Source: an uncultured Flavobacteriaceae bacterium
Lineage (GTDB): Bacteria > Bacteroidota > Bacteroidia > Flavobacteriales > Flavobacteriaceae
Direction of reading: 5' to 3'
DNA: 64,000 nucleotides
Assembly: GCA_947494565.1 (NCBI GenBank)
Contig: CANLVG010000002.1
Span: 124,001 to 188,000 of the forward strand
The notes beneath the pieces were generated by a model. That model ran no database searches. It was given only the letters and a program-made list of their open reading frames with translations, and was not told the origin of the DNA. A program made the translations under genes and the position numbers. Shown here piece after piece: positions 16,752 to 24,881 of this stretch. How positions within the stretch are numbered: the stretch's first letter is position 1; every line of letters starts with the position of its first letter.

Positions 16752-18422
16752 ATGCGCTTCAATCTGCCTAAGCTATTTTTATACCTGTTAGGTGCCGTTC
16801 TTATTCTAAACTTGTTGCAAGCCAACTTCACCAATTTAATATTTGATGAAGCCTATTATTGGTACTACGCCAAGACTATGGATTGGGGCTATTTCGATCA
16901 TCCGCCCATGGTGGCTTGGATGATTCAAATCGGTAGTTTTTTCTTTGACGGCGAGCTTGGAGTGCGCTTTGTGAGCATCTTGTTATCCATAGGTACCCCA
17001 TTACTTCTTTGGGCGGCTATAGACCACCCGAAGAAAAACGACTATACACTTCATTTTTTGGTGTTGGTTTTTTCCATGCCCCTGCTGCATGCGTACGGGT
17101 TCTTCACCTTACCGGACACACCCTTACTGTTTTTCACTGCCCTATTTCTTTTATTTTACAAGAAGTTTCTAAAAGACCCAAATGCGCTATTTGCGGTAGG
17201 CTTGGGTCTGGCCATGGCCGGCCTAATGTACAGCAAGTACAACGCGGCCATTATCATACTTTTTGTATTGTTCTCTAACCTAAAATTGGTATTCAATAAA
17301 ACAGCATGGCTCGCAGTGGGTATAGCCCTTTTGTGCTATGTTCCACATTTTATTTGGTTGTACGACAATGATTTTATTTCCATACAGTACCATTTAACGG
17401 AACGCCCCAACCAAGCCTATGACTTCCTCAAATTTACTGGTGGGTTTTTTGTGAACTTAATCGCATTGTTCGGCTTTACATTTCCTATTGTATACTGGTC
17501 GCTCTACAAAACGGTTTCCAAAGATAAATTTACCAAAGCATTGCTTTACTTGACTTACGGAATCATTTTGTTCTTCTTTGCTTCCAGCTTTCAGAGACGC
17601 GTACAAACCCAATGGCTTATCGCTATTTGCATTCCCATGGTGCTGTTGACATTCGATTATCTTGCAGCCAATAAGGCCACTGCCAAATGGCTTTTACGGA
17701 TAGGGTCGTTGAATATCGCAATTTTGTTTTTTGCTCGAATAGGCCTCATCTATGAACCTTTGTTTCCGGTAACCTATGAGACCCATGGCAACAAGAAGTG
17801 GATAAAGGAAATCGAAAATGCGGCAACAGGATCACCCATTGTATTCGAAAATTCGTATCGAGATGCGCCCATGTACGAGTTTTACTCGGGCAAACCCGCT
17901 ATTTCATTCAACAATATTAGATACCGACAAAATCAGTATTCCATAGATGGGGCCGAAGCCAGTGTTCAGGGTAAGGAAGTCTACTATCTTTCGAAGTACA
18001 GAAAAAAGGCCGGCCGTTCTTTTCCAATGGGCGATGGCCGACATACACTTTACGGTTCGTTCATCCCCAATTTTGAATCCTTCAGAAAACTAAAATGCTT
18101 GATCCCCTCTGAAGAAATCACTTTCAATACCGAAAAGACGCAGACGATGCAGGTGTACAATCCGTATAAAGAAGATATTCCCATAGAAAAACTGCGCTTC
18201 GGTATTGCCTACATGAACGATTATAAGGAAGTACGAGATGTGCTTAAGATGAAAGCGAACCCTAGCGATTCCGAGGTTTTACTATTAAAATCAAATGATA
18301 CGGTAAATTTTACGTTTAAACTACCGCAGACCGATATGAAGCGTCCTGCTTATTTCAAGTTAGGGATTTCTGAAAATGGTCTTCCCTTGGGACTAAACGG
18401 AAAAAATATTAAACTGAAGTGA
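16752..18422 (+). CDS. GT39-family membrane glycosyltransferase (PMT_2/ArnT-like)
   Basis: A 556-residue multi-spanning membrane protein with about ten hydrophobic segments in its first 330 residues and a soluble C-terminal domain. The first loop has FDEAYYWYYAKTMDWGYFDHPP, which holds the conserved acidic pair and the DHPP motif of GT39 enzymes. These transfer a sugar from a polyprenyl-phosphate donor to a lipid or protein on the periplasmic face. The donor could come from the divergent GT2 enzyme. Acceptor unknown. A TAGTTTTG promoter core lies upstream, and DUF4271 and hemD follow on the same strand. Confidence 0.85.
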   Translation: MRFNLPKLFLYLLGAVLILNLLQANFTNLIFDEAYYWYYAKTMDWGYFDHPPMVAWMIQIGSFFFDGELGVRFVSILLSIGTPLLLWAAIDHPKKNDYTLHFLVLVFSMPLLHAYGFFTLPDTPLLFFTALFLLFYKKFLKDPNALFAVGLGLAMAGLMYSKYNAAIIILFVLFSNLKLVFNKTAWLAVGIALLCYVPHFIWLYDNDFISIQYHLTERPNQAYDFLKFTGGFFVNLIALFGFTFPIVYWSLYKTVSKDKFTKALLYLTYGIILFFFASSFQRRVQTQWLIAICIPMVLLTFDYLAANKATAKWLLRIGSLNIAILFFARIGLIYEPLFPVTYETHGNKKWIKEIENAATGSPIVFENSYRDAPMYEFYSGKPAISFNNIRYRQNQYSIDGAEASVQGKEVYYLSKYRKKAGRSFPMGDGRHTLYGSFIPNFESFRKLKCLIPSEEITFNTEKTQTMQVYNPYKEDIPIEKLRFGIAYMNDYKEVRDVLKMKANPSDSEVLLLKSNDTVNFTFKLPQTDMKRPAYFKLGISENGLPLGLNGKNIKLK

Positions 18423-18423
18423 T

Positions 18424-19086
18424 TTGGAGCCAATTCTAAGAACTATACAACACGTTGATTGGATTACCCTTCTTCTTTTCGGGAGTTTGATTATGGTGGT
18501 TTTGGCGAAAAGCACCTTTTACAATCGGTTCTTGAATTTTATCATCTTGCCCTTCAATAACAAATACGTTTTCATGTACAATAAGAAGGAGAAGCTATTG
18601 AACTGGTTTCATATTTTCTTCACTATTTTTCAGGTTATCAATTTCTCCCTTTTCATTTACCTTGCATTGCAAGTGCTATTTAAAGACACTTCGCTCGCCC
18701 TGTTCGATTCTTATGGGTATCCGATTATTTTGGCAGCGGTATTGCTTTTCCTTTTGGTCAAAGTATCGTTACAATTGGGCAATGGGTTTATCTTTAATTC
18801 AAACAGAACTATCAGCGAACTCATTTTCAAGAAACTATCATACCTGAATTACAGCGGATTGGTCATGTTCGCCGCCAATATTATCTTATGTTATGTATTC
18901 AAGGACTCAGTAATGGTGGTTTATGTAGCATTTGCCTTGATTCTTTTGATAAATGCCATAGGATGGGTCACTCTTTTGAAGAATCATCAAAACTTTCTCG
19001 CTGGTAATTTTTTCTATTTTATTTTGTACCTTTGCGCACTCGAAATTGCACCCTTTGTAATCATCGGAAGTTATCTAAACGATTGA
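18424..19086 (+). CDS. DUF4271 membrane protein
   Basis: A 220-residue protein with about six transmembrane segments. It matches the Bacteroidota family DUF4271 (N-terminal SLIMVVLAKSTFYNRFLNF, then FNNKYV and NWFHIFFTIFQ). The family is commonly found directly before hemD in Flavobacteriia, as here. The start appears to be TTG at 18424, one base after the preceding stop, since no ATG lies close. Function unknown. Confidence 0.85.
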   Translation: MEPILRTIQHVDWITLLLFGSLIMVVLAKSTFYNRFLNFIILPFNNKYVFMYNKKEKLLNWFHIFFTIFQVINFSLFIYLALQVLFKDTSLALFDSYGYPIILAAVLLFLLVKVSLQLGNGFIFNSNRTISELIFKKLSYLNYSGLVMFAANIILCYVFKDSVMVVYVAFALILLINAIGWVTLLKNHQNFLAGNFFYFILYLCALEIAPFVIIGSYLND

Positions 19087-19091
19087 GCTAT

Positions 19092-19838
19092 ATGAAAGTA
19101 AAGACGATTTTGGTATCGCAGCCAGAACCGAAAATGGAAAACTCCCCCTATTCGAGGTTGATTGAGAAAGAGAAGGTCAAAGTCGATTTTCGGCCTTTCA
19201 TTCATGTTGAAGGTGTTGATGCCAAAAACGTGCGTCAGCAAAAAATCGACCTTAAAAATTACACTGCCATCATTCTAACGAGTAGAAATGCTGTTGATCA
19301 CTTTTTTAGAATTGCTGAAGAAATGCGATTCAAGGTTCCTGATAGCATGAAGTACTTCTGTCAATCAGAGGCCGTTGCTTATTACCTACAGAAATATGTG
19401 GTGTATAGAAAACGTAAAATTTACGTAGGCAAGATGAACTTTGCCGATTTAGAGGTTTTATTCAAAAAATACAAGGGCGAAACATTTCTTTTGCCTTCTT
19501 CGGACACACTCAAGGCAATAGTACCGGAAACACTCAACAAAATAGGAATTAACTGGACAAGGGGTATTTTTTACCGAACCGTAATCAGTGATCTCTCCGA
19601 TTTGCGTAATGTGTATTATGATGTTTTGGTCTTCTTTAGTCCATCAGGCATCGAATCACTTTTGAAGAATTTTCCTGACTTTGAGCAAAATGATACGAGA
19701 ATCGCTGTATTTGGAAATAGCACGGTAAAAGCGGCAACAAATGCTGGACTACGAATCGACATCAAGGCCCCAACTCCTGAAACGCCCTCAATGACCATGG
19801 CACTTCAGCGTTATATTAACGAGGCCAACAAGAAATAG
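19092..19838 (+). CDS. hemD: Uroporphyrinogen-III synthase
   Basis: A 248-residue enzyme closing the tetrapyrrole ring in heme synthesis. The family is poorly conserved, but the two-lobe pattern is clear: AIILTSRNAVDHFF in lobe 1, and VLVFFSPSGIESLL and IAVFGNSTVKAATNAGL in lobe 2. ATG 19092 lies five bases after DUF4271 ends, so they are co-transcribed. No other heme genes are in the window. Confidence 0.85.
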   Translation: MKVKTILVSQPEPKMENSPYSRLIEKEKVKVDFRPFIHVEGVDAKNVRQQKIDLKNYTAIILTSRNAVDHFFRIAEEMRFKVPDSMKYFCQSEAVAYYLQKYVVYRKRKIYVGKMNFADLEVLFKKYKGETFLLPSSDTLKAIVPETLNKIGINWTRGIFYRTVISDLSDLRNVYYDVLVFFSPSGIESLLKNFPDFEQNDTRIAVFGNSTVKAATNAGLRIDIKAPTPETPSMTMALQRYINEANKK

Positions 19839-19843
19839 TCAAA

Positions 19844-20239
19844 TCACTTTTTTACGGATTCGGATTTCCATACATGGTATCCGGTCACTATCCAGCCCAG
19901 TATAAGCAATAGCCCGCCAATGGGGGTTACAAAGCCAATGGTTTTAAAATTGAAACCGGTCAAGGTATTGGTGGCCAAAAAATAGATGGAAAAGGAGAAT
20001 AAAAAAATACCGGCCAAGATTAAATAGAACGGGAGTCGTTTCTTTTTACTTGGCAACAGCCCCGTTCCCCCTAAGACCAGGAGAAAAAGAGCATGGTACA
20101 TCTGATACTTCACCCCGGTTTCAAAGGTTCGTAGCGCATCTGCATCCAAGAGGTTTTCAAGTCCATGCGCTCCAAAAGCCCCCAAGATGATCCCCAAAAC
20201 CCCGATGAGCATACCTGTACTAAAAATTGTTCTGTTCAT
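19844..20239 (-). CDS. DUF423 small membrane protein
   Basis: A 131-residue protein with four hydrophobic segments. It has the family opening GVLGIILGAFGAHGLENLL, followed by TGVKYQMYHALFLL. YgdD-type proteins are widespread inner membrane proteins of unknown function. It is convergent with hemD (six-base gap) and divergent from the saccharopine-dehydrogenase-like gene. Confidence 0.88.
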   Translation of the reverse strand: MNRTIFSTGMLIGVLGIILGAFGAHGLENLLDADALRTFETGVKYQMYHALFLLVLGGTGLLPSKKKRLPFYLILAGIFLFSFSIYFLATNTLTGFNFKTIGFVTPIGGLLLILGWIVTGYHVWKSESVKK

Positions 20240-20338
20240 AACTTAATGAAGTCCTTTTTTTATAAATGTAACAATTTGATACCTTAGTATCTTGTTATCA
20301 CCTGAACAAAGTTACGGCTTGAAAATACGATACGAAGC

Positions 20339-21715
20339 ATGTCTAGAAAAATACTAGTTGTTGGAGCTGGCAAATCCACATCTTACCTCATCGATTACTT
20401 TTTGGAAAAATCGGAATCGGAAAAATTACATTTGACGATAGGGGACATCAATCCAGATGCAATTCCGGAGCACATCGTGAACCACACGAATTGCTCGGTT
20501 ATCCCACTTGATATTTTTGACACTGAAAATCGCCAAATAGCCATTGAACAAAGTGATATTGTCGTATCGATGCTTCCTGCCCGAATGCACATGGAAGTCG
20601 CTCGAGACTGTATCACTTTTGAAAAGCATTTAGTGACCGCCTCCTATGTCTCAAAGGAAATCAAAACACTTGATACCGAGGCCAAGAAAAAAGGCTTGGT
20701 CTTTATGAATGAAATTGGACTAGATCCCGGTATCGATCATATGAGCGCCATGCAGGTCATAGACCGTATTCGAGACCAAGGAGGGCAAATGATTCTTTTC
20801 GAGTCTTTTACCGGGGGCTTGGTGGCTCCGGAGAGCGACGACAACCTTTGGAATTACAAGTTCACTTGGAACCCGAGAAACGTGGTCGTCGCAGGTCAGG
20901 GCGGAGCTGCTAAATTTCTTCAGGAAGGAACATATAAGTACATTCCATACCACAAACTCTTTCGTCGAACGGAGTTTTTTGAAATCGAAGGCTATGGTCG
21001 CTTTGAAGGGTATGCCAATCGCGATTCGCTCGATTACCGTGAGGCTTATGGCTTACATGATGTACTCACGCTATATCGCGGTACGATGCGCCGTGTTGGT
21101 TTCTCAAAGGCCTGGAATATGTTTATCGAATTGGGAATGACCGACGATAGCTATACTATAGAAAATTCGAAGGGGATGTCGTTCCGCGAGTTTACCAACT
21201 CCTTTTTGCCCTATTCCCCTACGGATAGTGTTGAGCTGAAGCTGCGCCACTACCTTAAAATAGAGCAAGATGATATCATGTGGGAAAAGTTTTTGGAATT
21301 GAATCTATTCGATTCGAACAAGATCATTCCATTAGAACAAGGGACACCGGCTCAAATCTTGCAATACATCTTAGAGGATAGCTGGACGTTGAAAGAGAAT
21401 GAAAAAGACATGGTAGTGATGTACCACAAGTTCGGCTATGAACTGAGCGGCAAAACATTTCAAATAGATGCGAATATGGTCGTTATCGGGGAAAATAGAA
21501 CCCACACAGCCATGGCAAAAACAGTGGGACTTCCAGTTGCCATTGCGACACTTGCCATTTTGAACAGGAAAATCACTACTCCGGGGGTTCAGATTCCCAT
21601 CAAAAAAGAAGTGTACGAACCTATTCTAGAGGAGCTAAAGGCCTATGGTGTCATTTTCAAGGAGTACGATGTGCCTTATTTGGGGTACAACCCTGAATCG
21701 GTCTATGACAAATAG
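20339..21715 (+). CDS. Saccharopine dehydrogenase-family oxidoreductase
   Basis: A 458-residue protein. The N-terminal Rossmann fold begins ILVVGAGKSTSYLIDYF, followed by SDIVVSMLPARMHMEVA and the family motif GLDPGIDHMSAM. The C-terminal domain has the SFTGGLVAPESDDNLWNYKFTWNP block. Members catalyse saccharopine cleavage/formation in lysine metabolism or related amino-acid dehydrogenations. An Lrp-type regulator lies 100 bases downstream on the same strand, consistent with an amino-acid catabolic role. Confidence 0.88.
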   Translation: MSRKILVVGAGKSTSYLIDYFLEKSESEKLHLTIGDINPDAIPEHIVNHTNCSVIPLDIFDTENRQIAIEQSDIVVSMLPARMHMEVARDCITFEKHLVTASYVSKEIKTLDTEAKKKGLVFMNEIGLDPGIDHMSAMQVIDRIRDQGGQMILFESFTGGLVAPESDDNLWNYKFTWNPRNVVVAGQGGAAKFLQEGTYKYIPYHKLFRRTEFFEIEGYGRFEGYANRDSLDYREAYGLHDVLTLYRGTMRRVGFSKAWNMFIELGMTDDSYTIENSKGMSFREFTNSFLPYSPTDSVELKLRHYLKIEQDDIMWEKFLELNLFDSNKIIPLEQGTPAQILQYILEDSWTLKENEKDMVVMYHKFGYELSGKTFQIDANMVVIGENRTHTAMAKTVGLPVAIATLAILNRKITTPGVQIPIKKEVYEPILEELKAYGVIFKEYDVPYLGYNPESVYDK

Positions 21716-21817
21716 GTTTTTCACATTTCGTGCCTCTCAAGAAGCGCACCCTACACTTTTCGTTGTTTATATTTCGTAGTGATTACGTACTTTTACTAGA
21801 CATTTGAAACTGTATCG

Positions 21818-22288
21818 ATGAAATCCAATACCAAAAATGTCAAAATAGACGGGATAGACAAAAAAATCCTAAGGTTCTTAATGTCCGATGCTCGGACTCC
21901 AGTTCTTGAAATTGCGCGTAGCATCGGTATCTCCGGAGCGGCCATTCACCAGCGCTTACGCAAATTGGAAGCTTCTGGGCTGTTAGCAGGTTCAAAATTC
22001 ATCATCAATCCCAAAGTGATGGGCTATACCACGATGGCCTATATCGGAATCTTTTTAGATAAGGCAATGAGCAATCCTGTTGCGGTGAAGCAGTTGAAAG
22101 AAATCGATGAGGTATTGGAATGTCACTACACCACAGGTAATTGGTCTATCCTCATCAAGGTGCTCTGCAAGGATAATGAGCACTTGATGCACGTGTTGAA
22201 CAAGGAGATCCAACAAATCGAAGGGGTTTCCCGTACGGAAACCTTTATTTCCCTTCAGCAACAAATCGATCGGCAAATCACTATTTAG
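21818..22288 (+). CDS. Lrp/AsnC-family transcriptional regulator
   Basis: A 156-residue regulator. The N-terminal helix-turn-helix reads IDKKILRFLMSDARTPVLEIARSIGISGAAIHQRLRKLE (residues about 12-50, quoted here only as its ends: IDKKILRF and IHQRLRKLE). The C-terminal RAM domain has TTGNWSILIKVLCKD and a GVSRTETFISL end. Such proteins sense amino acids and form octamers. It lies after the saccharopine-dehydrogenase-like gene, and alanine dehydrogenase, a typical Lrp/AsnC target in other bacteria, lies 2.4 kb away. Targets here are inferred only. A TACTTTTA promoter-like core precedes it. Confidence 0.88.
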   Translation: MKSNTKNVKIDGIDKKILRFLMSDARTPVLEIARSIGISGAAIHQRLRKLEASGLLAGSKFIINPKVMGYTTMAYIGIFLDKAMSNPVAVKQLKEIDEVLECHYTTGNWSILIKVLCKDNEHLMHVLNKEIQQIEGVSRTETFISLQQQIDRQITI

Positions 22289-22301
22289 ACCCTATTTTTT
22301 G

Positions 22302-22733
22302 CTACTCACTAAACTCAAATAAGATAAAAGGGTCGTCATCGGGCACTCCTCCGGCGCCCATATAGCATTTTTGAGCGGCCGTATTCGACGTTTCAGTCCC
22401 TACCCAAGCATCTTTACAACCCAAGGTTTTGGCATACGTCCAGATTTCCTTCACCAAGGTCTTACCGATTCCTTGCTTCTGATATTCTTCCAGTACGCTT
22501 ACCTCATTGATGAATAAGGAAGGATCCTTATCAGGATGCACATAGTGAACACCAGACGCCATTCCTACCACTTTTGAACCATCTAAAGCCAAAAACAAGT
22601 GGTGTCTTGAATCGTTTAAAAACTCTATCGCCCTATCTCGCTTTATGGAATAATCGAAAAGGGCGTCACCTACCTTTTCCAAGGCGTTCAGGTCATGTAT
22701 CGTTGCCTGTCGTATGTCAATCGTATTTTCCAT
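22302..22733 (-). CDS. GNAT-family N-acetyltransferase
   Basis: A protein of about 143 residues. It shows the GNAT acetyl-CoA pyrophosphate loop EEYQKQGIGKTLVKEIWTYA (Q/R-x-x-G-x-G/A). The segment FINEVSVLEEYQKQG precedes it and GCKDAWVGTETSNTAAQKCY follows it. AAC(3)-I-like members of this layout acetylate small amines, but the substrate is not predictable. The alternative ATG at 22748 abuts the U-tract of a terminator for the upstream gene, so ATG 22733 is preferred. Confidence 0.82.
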   Translation of the reverse strand: MENTIDIRQATIHDLNALEKVGDALFDYSIKRDRAIEFLNDSRHHLFLALDGSKVVGMASGVHYVHPDKDPSLFINEVSVLEEYQKQGIGKTLVKEIWTYAKTLGCKDAWVGTETSNTAAQKCYMGAGGVPDDDPFILFEFSE

Positions 22734-22748
22734 CGTATTGATGTTCAC

Positions 22749-22780
22749 GAAAAAAACCTGTCCAGCAATACGAACAGGTT
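22749..22780 (-). terminator. Rho-independent terminator after the membrane zinc peptidase gene
   Basis: On the minus strand AACCTGT and ACAGGTT form a perfect stem around about 12 bases, followed by TTTTTTTCG. It separates the peptidase gene from the GNAT gene. Confidence 0.75.
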
Positions 22781-22801
22781 CTATTAGTAGTTGCAGTCAA
22801 A

Positions 22802-23500
22802 TTAATCCCTACTTGCGACACGCATCGCAAAGTAAAGTAGGGTCGCTAAGGCACCAATAGCCGCCACTAGATACGTTCTAGCCGCCCATTTCAAGGCATC
22901 TTCAGCGCCGGCATACTCTTCTTGGCTGACCATATTCTTATTCTTTAGCCAGGCCAGCGCACGATTACTAGCATCGTATTCCACGGGCAAGGTGACAAAA
23001 CTGAATAGGGTTCCTATCCCATAAAGTCCAACACCGACCCAAGCGATAGTTCCGCCAATAGCCGTGGTCTGCATTAAGGCCAAGCCCCCAAAAATGACCC
23101 ACATTGAAAAACGTGAAGTGACATTTAAAATAGGTACCAGCTTTGAACGCATGCCCAACCACTCGTAGGCCGTTGCGTGTTGCACCGCATGCCCTACCTC
23201 GTGAGCAGCCACCGCTGCCGCTGAGGCATTGCGTTGCGCATAGACCCCTTCGCTAAGGTTAACGGTTTTATTCGCGGGATTATAGTGATCTGTCAACATG
23301 CCGGGGGTTGAAATCACCTTCACATCGCGTATACCATGATCGGCCAACATTTTTTCCGCAATCTCCGCCCCGCTCATTCCATTCCGCAAATGCACTTGAG
23401 AATACTTTTTAAATTTACTTTTTAGTCGACTACTTACCAACATGCTGAATAGCCCGAAGACCCCTGCGATGATGATATAGCCCATATCAAATCCAAACAT
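22802..23500 (-). CDS. Membrane zinc metallopeptidase (YugP/DUF2268-like family)
   Basis: A 232-residue inner membrane protein. Zinc-binding HEVGH is at residues 100-104 within AAVAAHEVGHAVQHA. It has an N-terminal membrane anchor and two or three C-terminal hydrophobic segments. The AGxEDALKWAARTYL stretch near the C-terminus matches YugP-type peptidases. It belongs to the so-called zinc metallopeptidase family found across Bacteria; the role may be membrane protein quality control. It is followed by a clear terminator. Confidence 0.85.
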   Translation of the reverse strand: MFGFDMGYIIIAGVFGLFSMLVSSRLKSKFKKYSQVHLRNGMSGAEIAEKMLADHGIRDVKVISTPGMLTDHYNPANKTVNLSEGVYAQRNASAAAVAAHEVGHAVQHATAYEWLGMRSKLVPILNVTSRFSMWVIFGGLALMQTTAIGGTIAWVGVGLYGIGTLFSFVTLPVEYDASNRALAWLKNKNMVSQEEYAGAEDALKWAARTYLVAAIGALATLLYFAMRVASRD

Positions 23501-23541
23501 AATTTTATTTTTTGTTAGTGTGTATTAAAATTACAACATAA

Positions 23542-23573
23542 AAAGCAAAAACCCCGCCATAGTCTGACGGGGT
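23542..23573 (-). terminator. Rho-independent terminator of alanine dehydrogenase
   Basis: On the minus strand ACCCCG and CGGGGT pair around an 11-base loop and run into TTTTTGCTTTTT. It starts 24 bases after the ald stop codon. Confidence 0.78.
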
Positions 23574-23596
23574 CTATTAACTGACAAAATGTACTA

Positions 23597-24697
23597 CTAT
23601 ACCACTTCGGCCTCCCAACCAAAGGCCTCGATAATTTCTTTATACACGACCTCACCCTTGACGATATTCAATCCTTTTTGAAGTGCCTTATCCATTTGTG
23701 TAGCTTTCTCCCATCCCAAGGCGGCCAACTTCGCCACATAAGGCAGGGTCACATTGGTCAGCGCCACGGTAGAAGTGTAGGGTACCGCTCCCGGCATATT
23801 CGCTACCGAGTAATGCACCACATCATCAATGATATATATAGGGTCTTCATGGGTGGTCGGTCTTGTGGTTTCTACGCATCCGCCTTGATCCACGGCAACA
23901 TCAACGATAACCGTGCCCGGTCGCATGTCACGCAACATATCGCGAGTGATCAGGTTTGGTGCTTTGGCCCCTTTTAATAATACGCCACCAATGATCAAAT
24001 CATGGGTTTTGATGTGTTTTCGAATATTGAATTCGTTTGAAAATTCGGTCACCACATGCGGTGGCATTACATCGTTCACATAGCGCAGGCGTTTCATATT
24101 GATATCCATAATCGTTACATGTGCTCCTAATCCTGCTGCCATTTTAGCAGCTTGAATACCTACGACTCCAGCGCCAAGCACCAATACCTTGCCGGGCTGT
24201 ACTCCGGGAACTCCACCCAATAACACGCCTCTGCCCTTCACAGGCTTCTCCAAATATTTTGCTCCCTGTTGAATCGCCATTCTACCGGCTACTTCTGACA
24301 TTGGTGTCAACAAGGGGAGGGTACCTTCGTCGTCTTCCACGGTTTCATAGGCAATACAAACCGATTGGCTTGCCAACATGGCTTTGGTCAACGGCTCGCT
24401 CGACGCAAAATGAAAGTACGTAAATACAATCTGATCTTTTTGCACCAATTCATATTCTTCAGCAATGGGTTCTTTGACCTTAACGATCATTTCACTCGCA
24501 GCATAGATTTGCCCAATGGTATCTAAAATGATGGCACCAGCGTTTTTGTAATCCATGTCAAAGAAACCACTGCCTTCACCGGCAGCGGATTGTATATAAA
24601 CAGTATGACCATTCTTTACCAGTTCGAATACGCCGGCCGGGGTCATACCGACACGACTTTCATTGTTCTTGATTTCTTTAGGCACTCCTACTACCAT
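23597..24697 (-). CDS. ald: Alanine dehydrogenase
   Basis: A 366-residue NAD-dependent enzyme converting L-alanine to pyruvate and ammonia, or the reverse. Recognisable blocks are the N-terminal VGVPKEIKNNESRVGMTPAG, the NAD site VLVLGAGVVGIQAAKMAAGLGA near residue 170, DVAVDQGGCVETTRPTTHEDP, and NMPGAVPYTSTVALTN. The arrangement matches ald rather than transhydrogenase subunit alpha. It is monocistronic with a good terminator. A perfect 10-bp dyad lies 110 bases upstream and may be regulatory. Confidence 0.93.
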   Translation of the reverse strand: MVVGVPKEIKNNESRVGMTPAGVFELVKNGHTVYIQSAAGEGSGFFDMDYKNAGAIILDTIGQIYAASEMIVKVKEPIAEEYELVQKDQIVFTYFHFASSEPLTKAMLASQSVCIAYETVEDDEGTLPLLTPMSEVAGRMAIQQGAKYLEKPVKGRGVLLGGVPGVQPGKVLVLGAGVVGIQAAKMAAGLGAHVTIMDINMKRLRYVNDVMPPHVVTEFSNEFNIRKHIKTHDLIIGGVLLKGAKAPNLITRDMLRDMRPGTVIVDVAVDQGGCVETTRPTTHEDPIYIIDDVVHYSVANMPGAVPYTSTVALTNVTLPYVAKLAALGWEKATQMDKALQKGLNIVKGEVVYKEIIEAFGWEAEVV

Positions 24698-24806
24698 TGT
24701 TATGCAATTTAGAATTCAGAACAAAAATGTGACAATTCTAACTTAAATGGAAATAAAATCGATTAAATGAGGGGGTCAATAGCTGAAAATTGACTTTTTT
24801 AGAAGC

Positions 24807-24830
24807 ATACCCCTATAAAAATAGGGGTAT
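24807..24830. promoter_or_regulatory. Perfect 10-bp dyad between leuS and ald
   Basis: ATACCCCTAT and ATAGGGGTAT flank AAAA. On the minus strand no T-run follows, so it is a poor leuS terminator. It could be a protein-binding site for ald or an RNA hairpin. It lies 52 bases after leuS ends and 110 before ald starts. Confidence 0.45.
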
Positions 24831-24881
24831 ATTATAAAATAAAATACATTTGCCTGCCTCTCTACTACACCTTCAGTGAGG

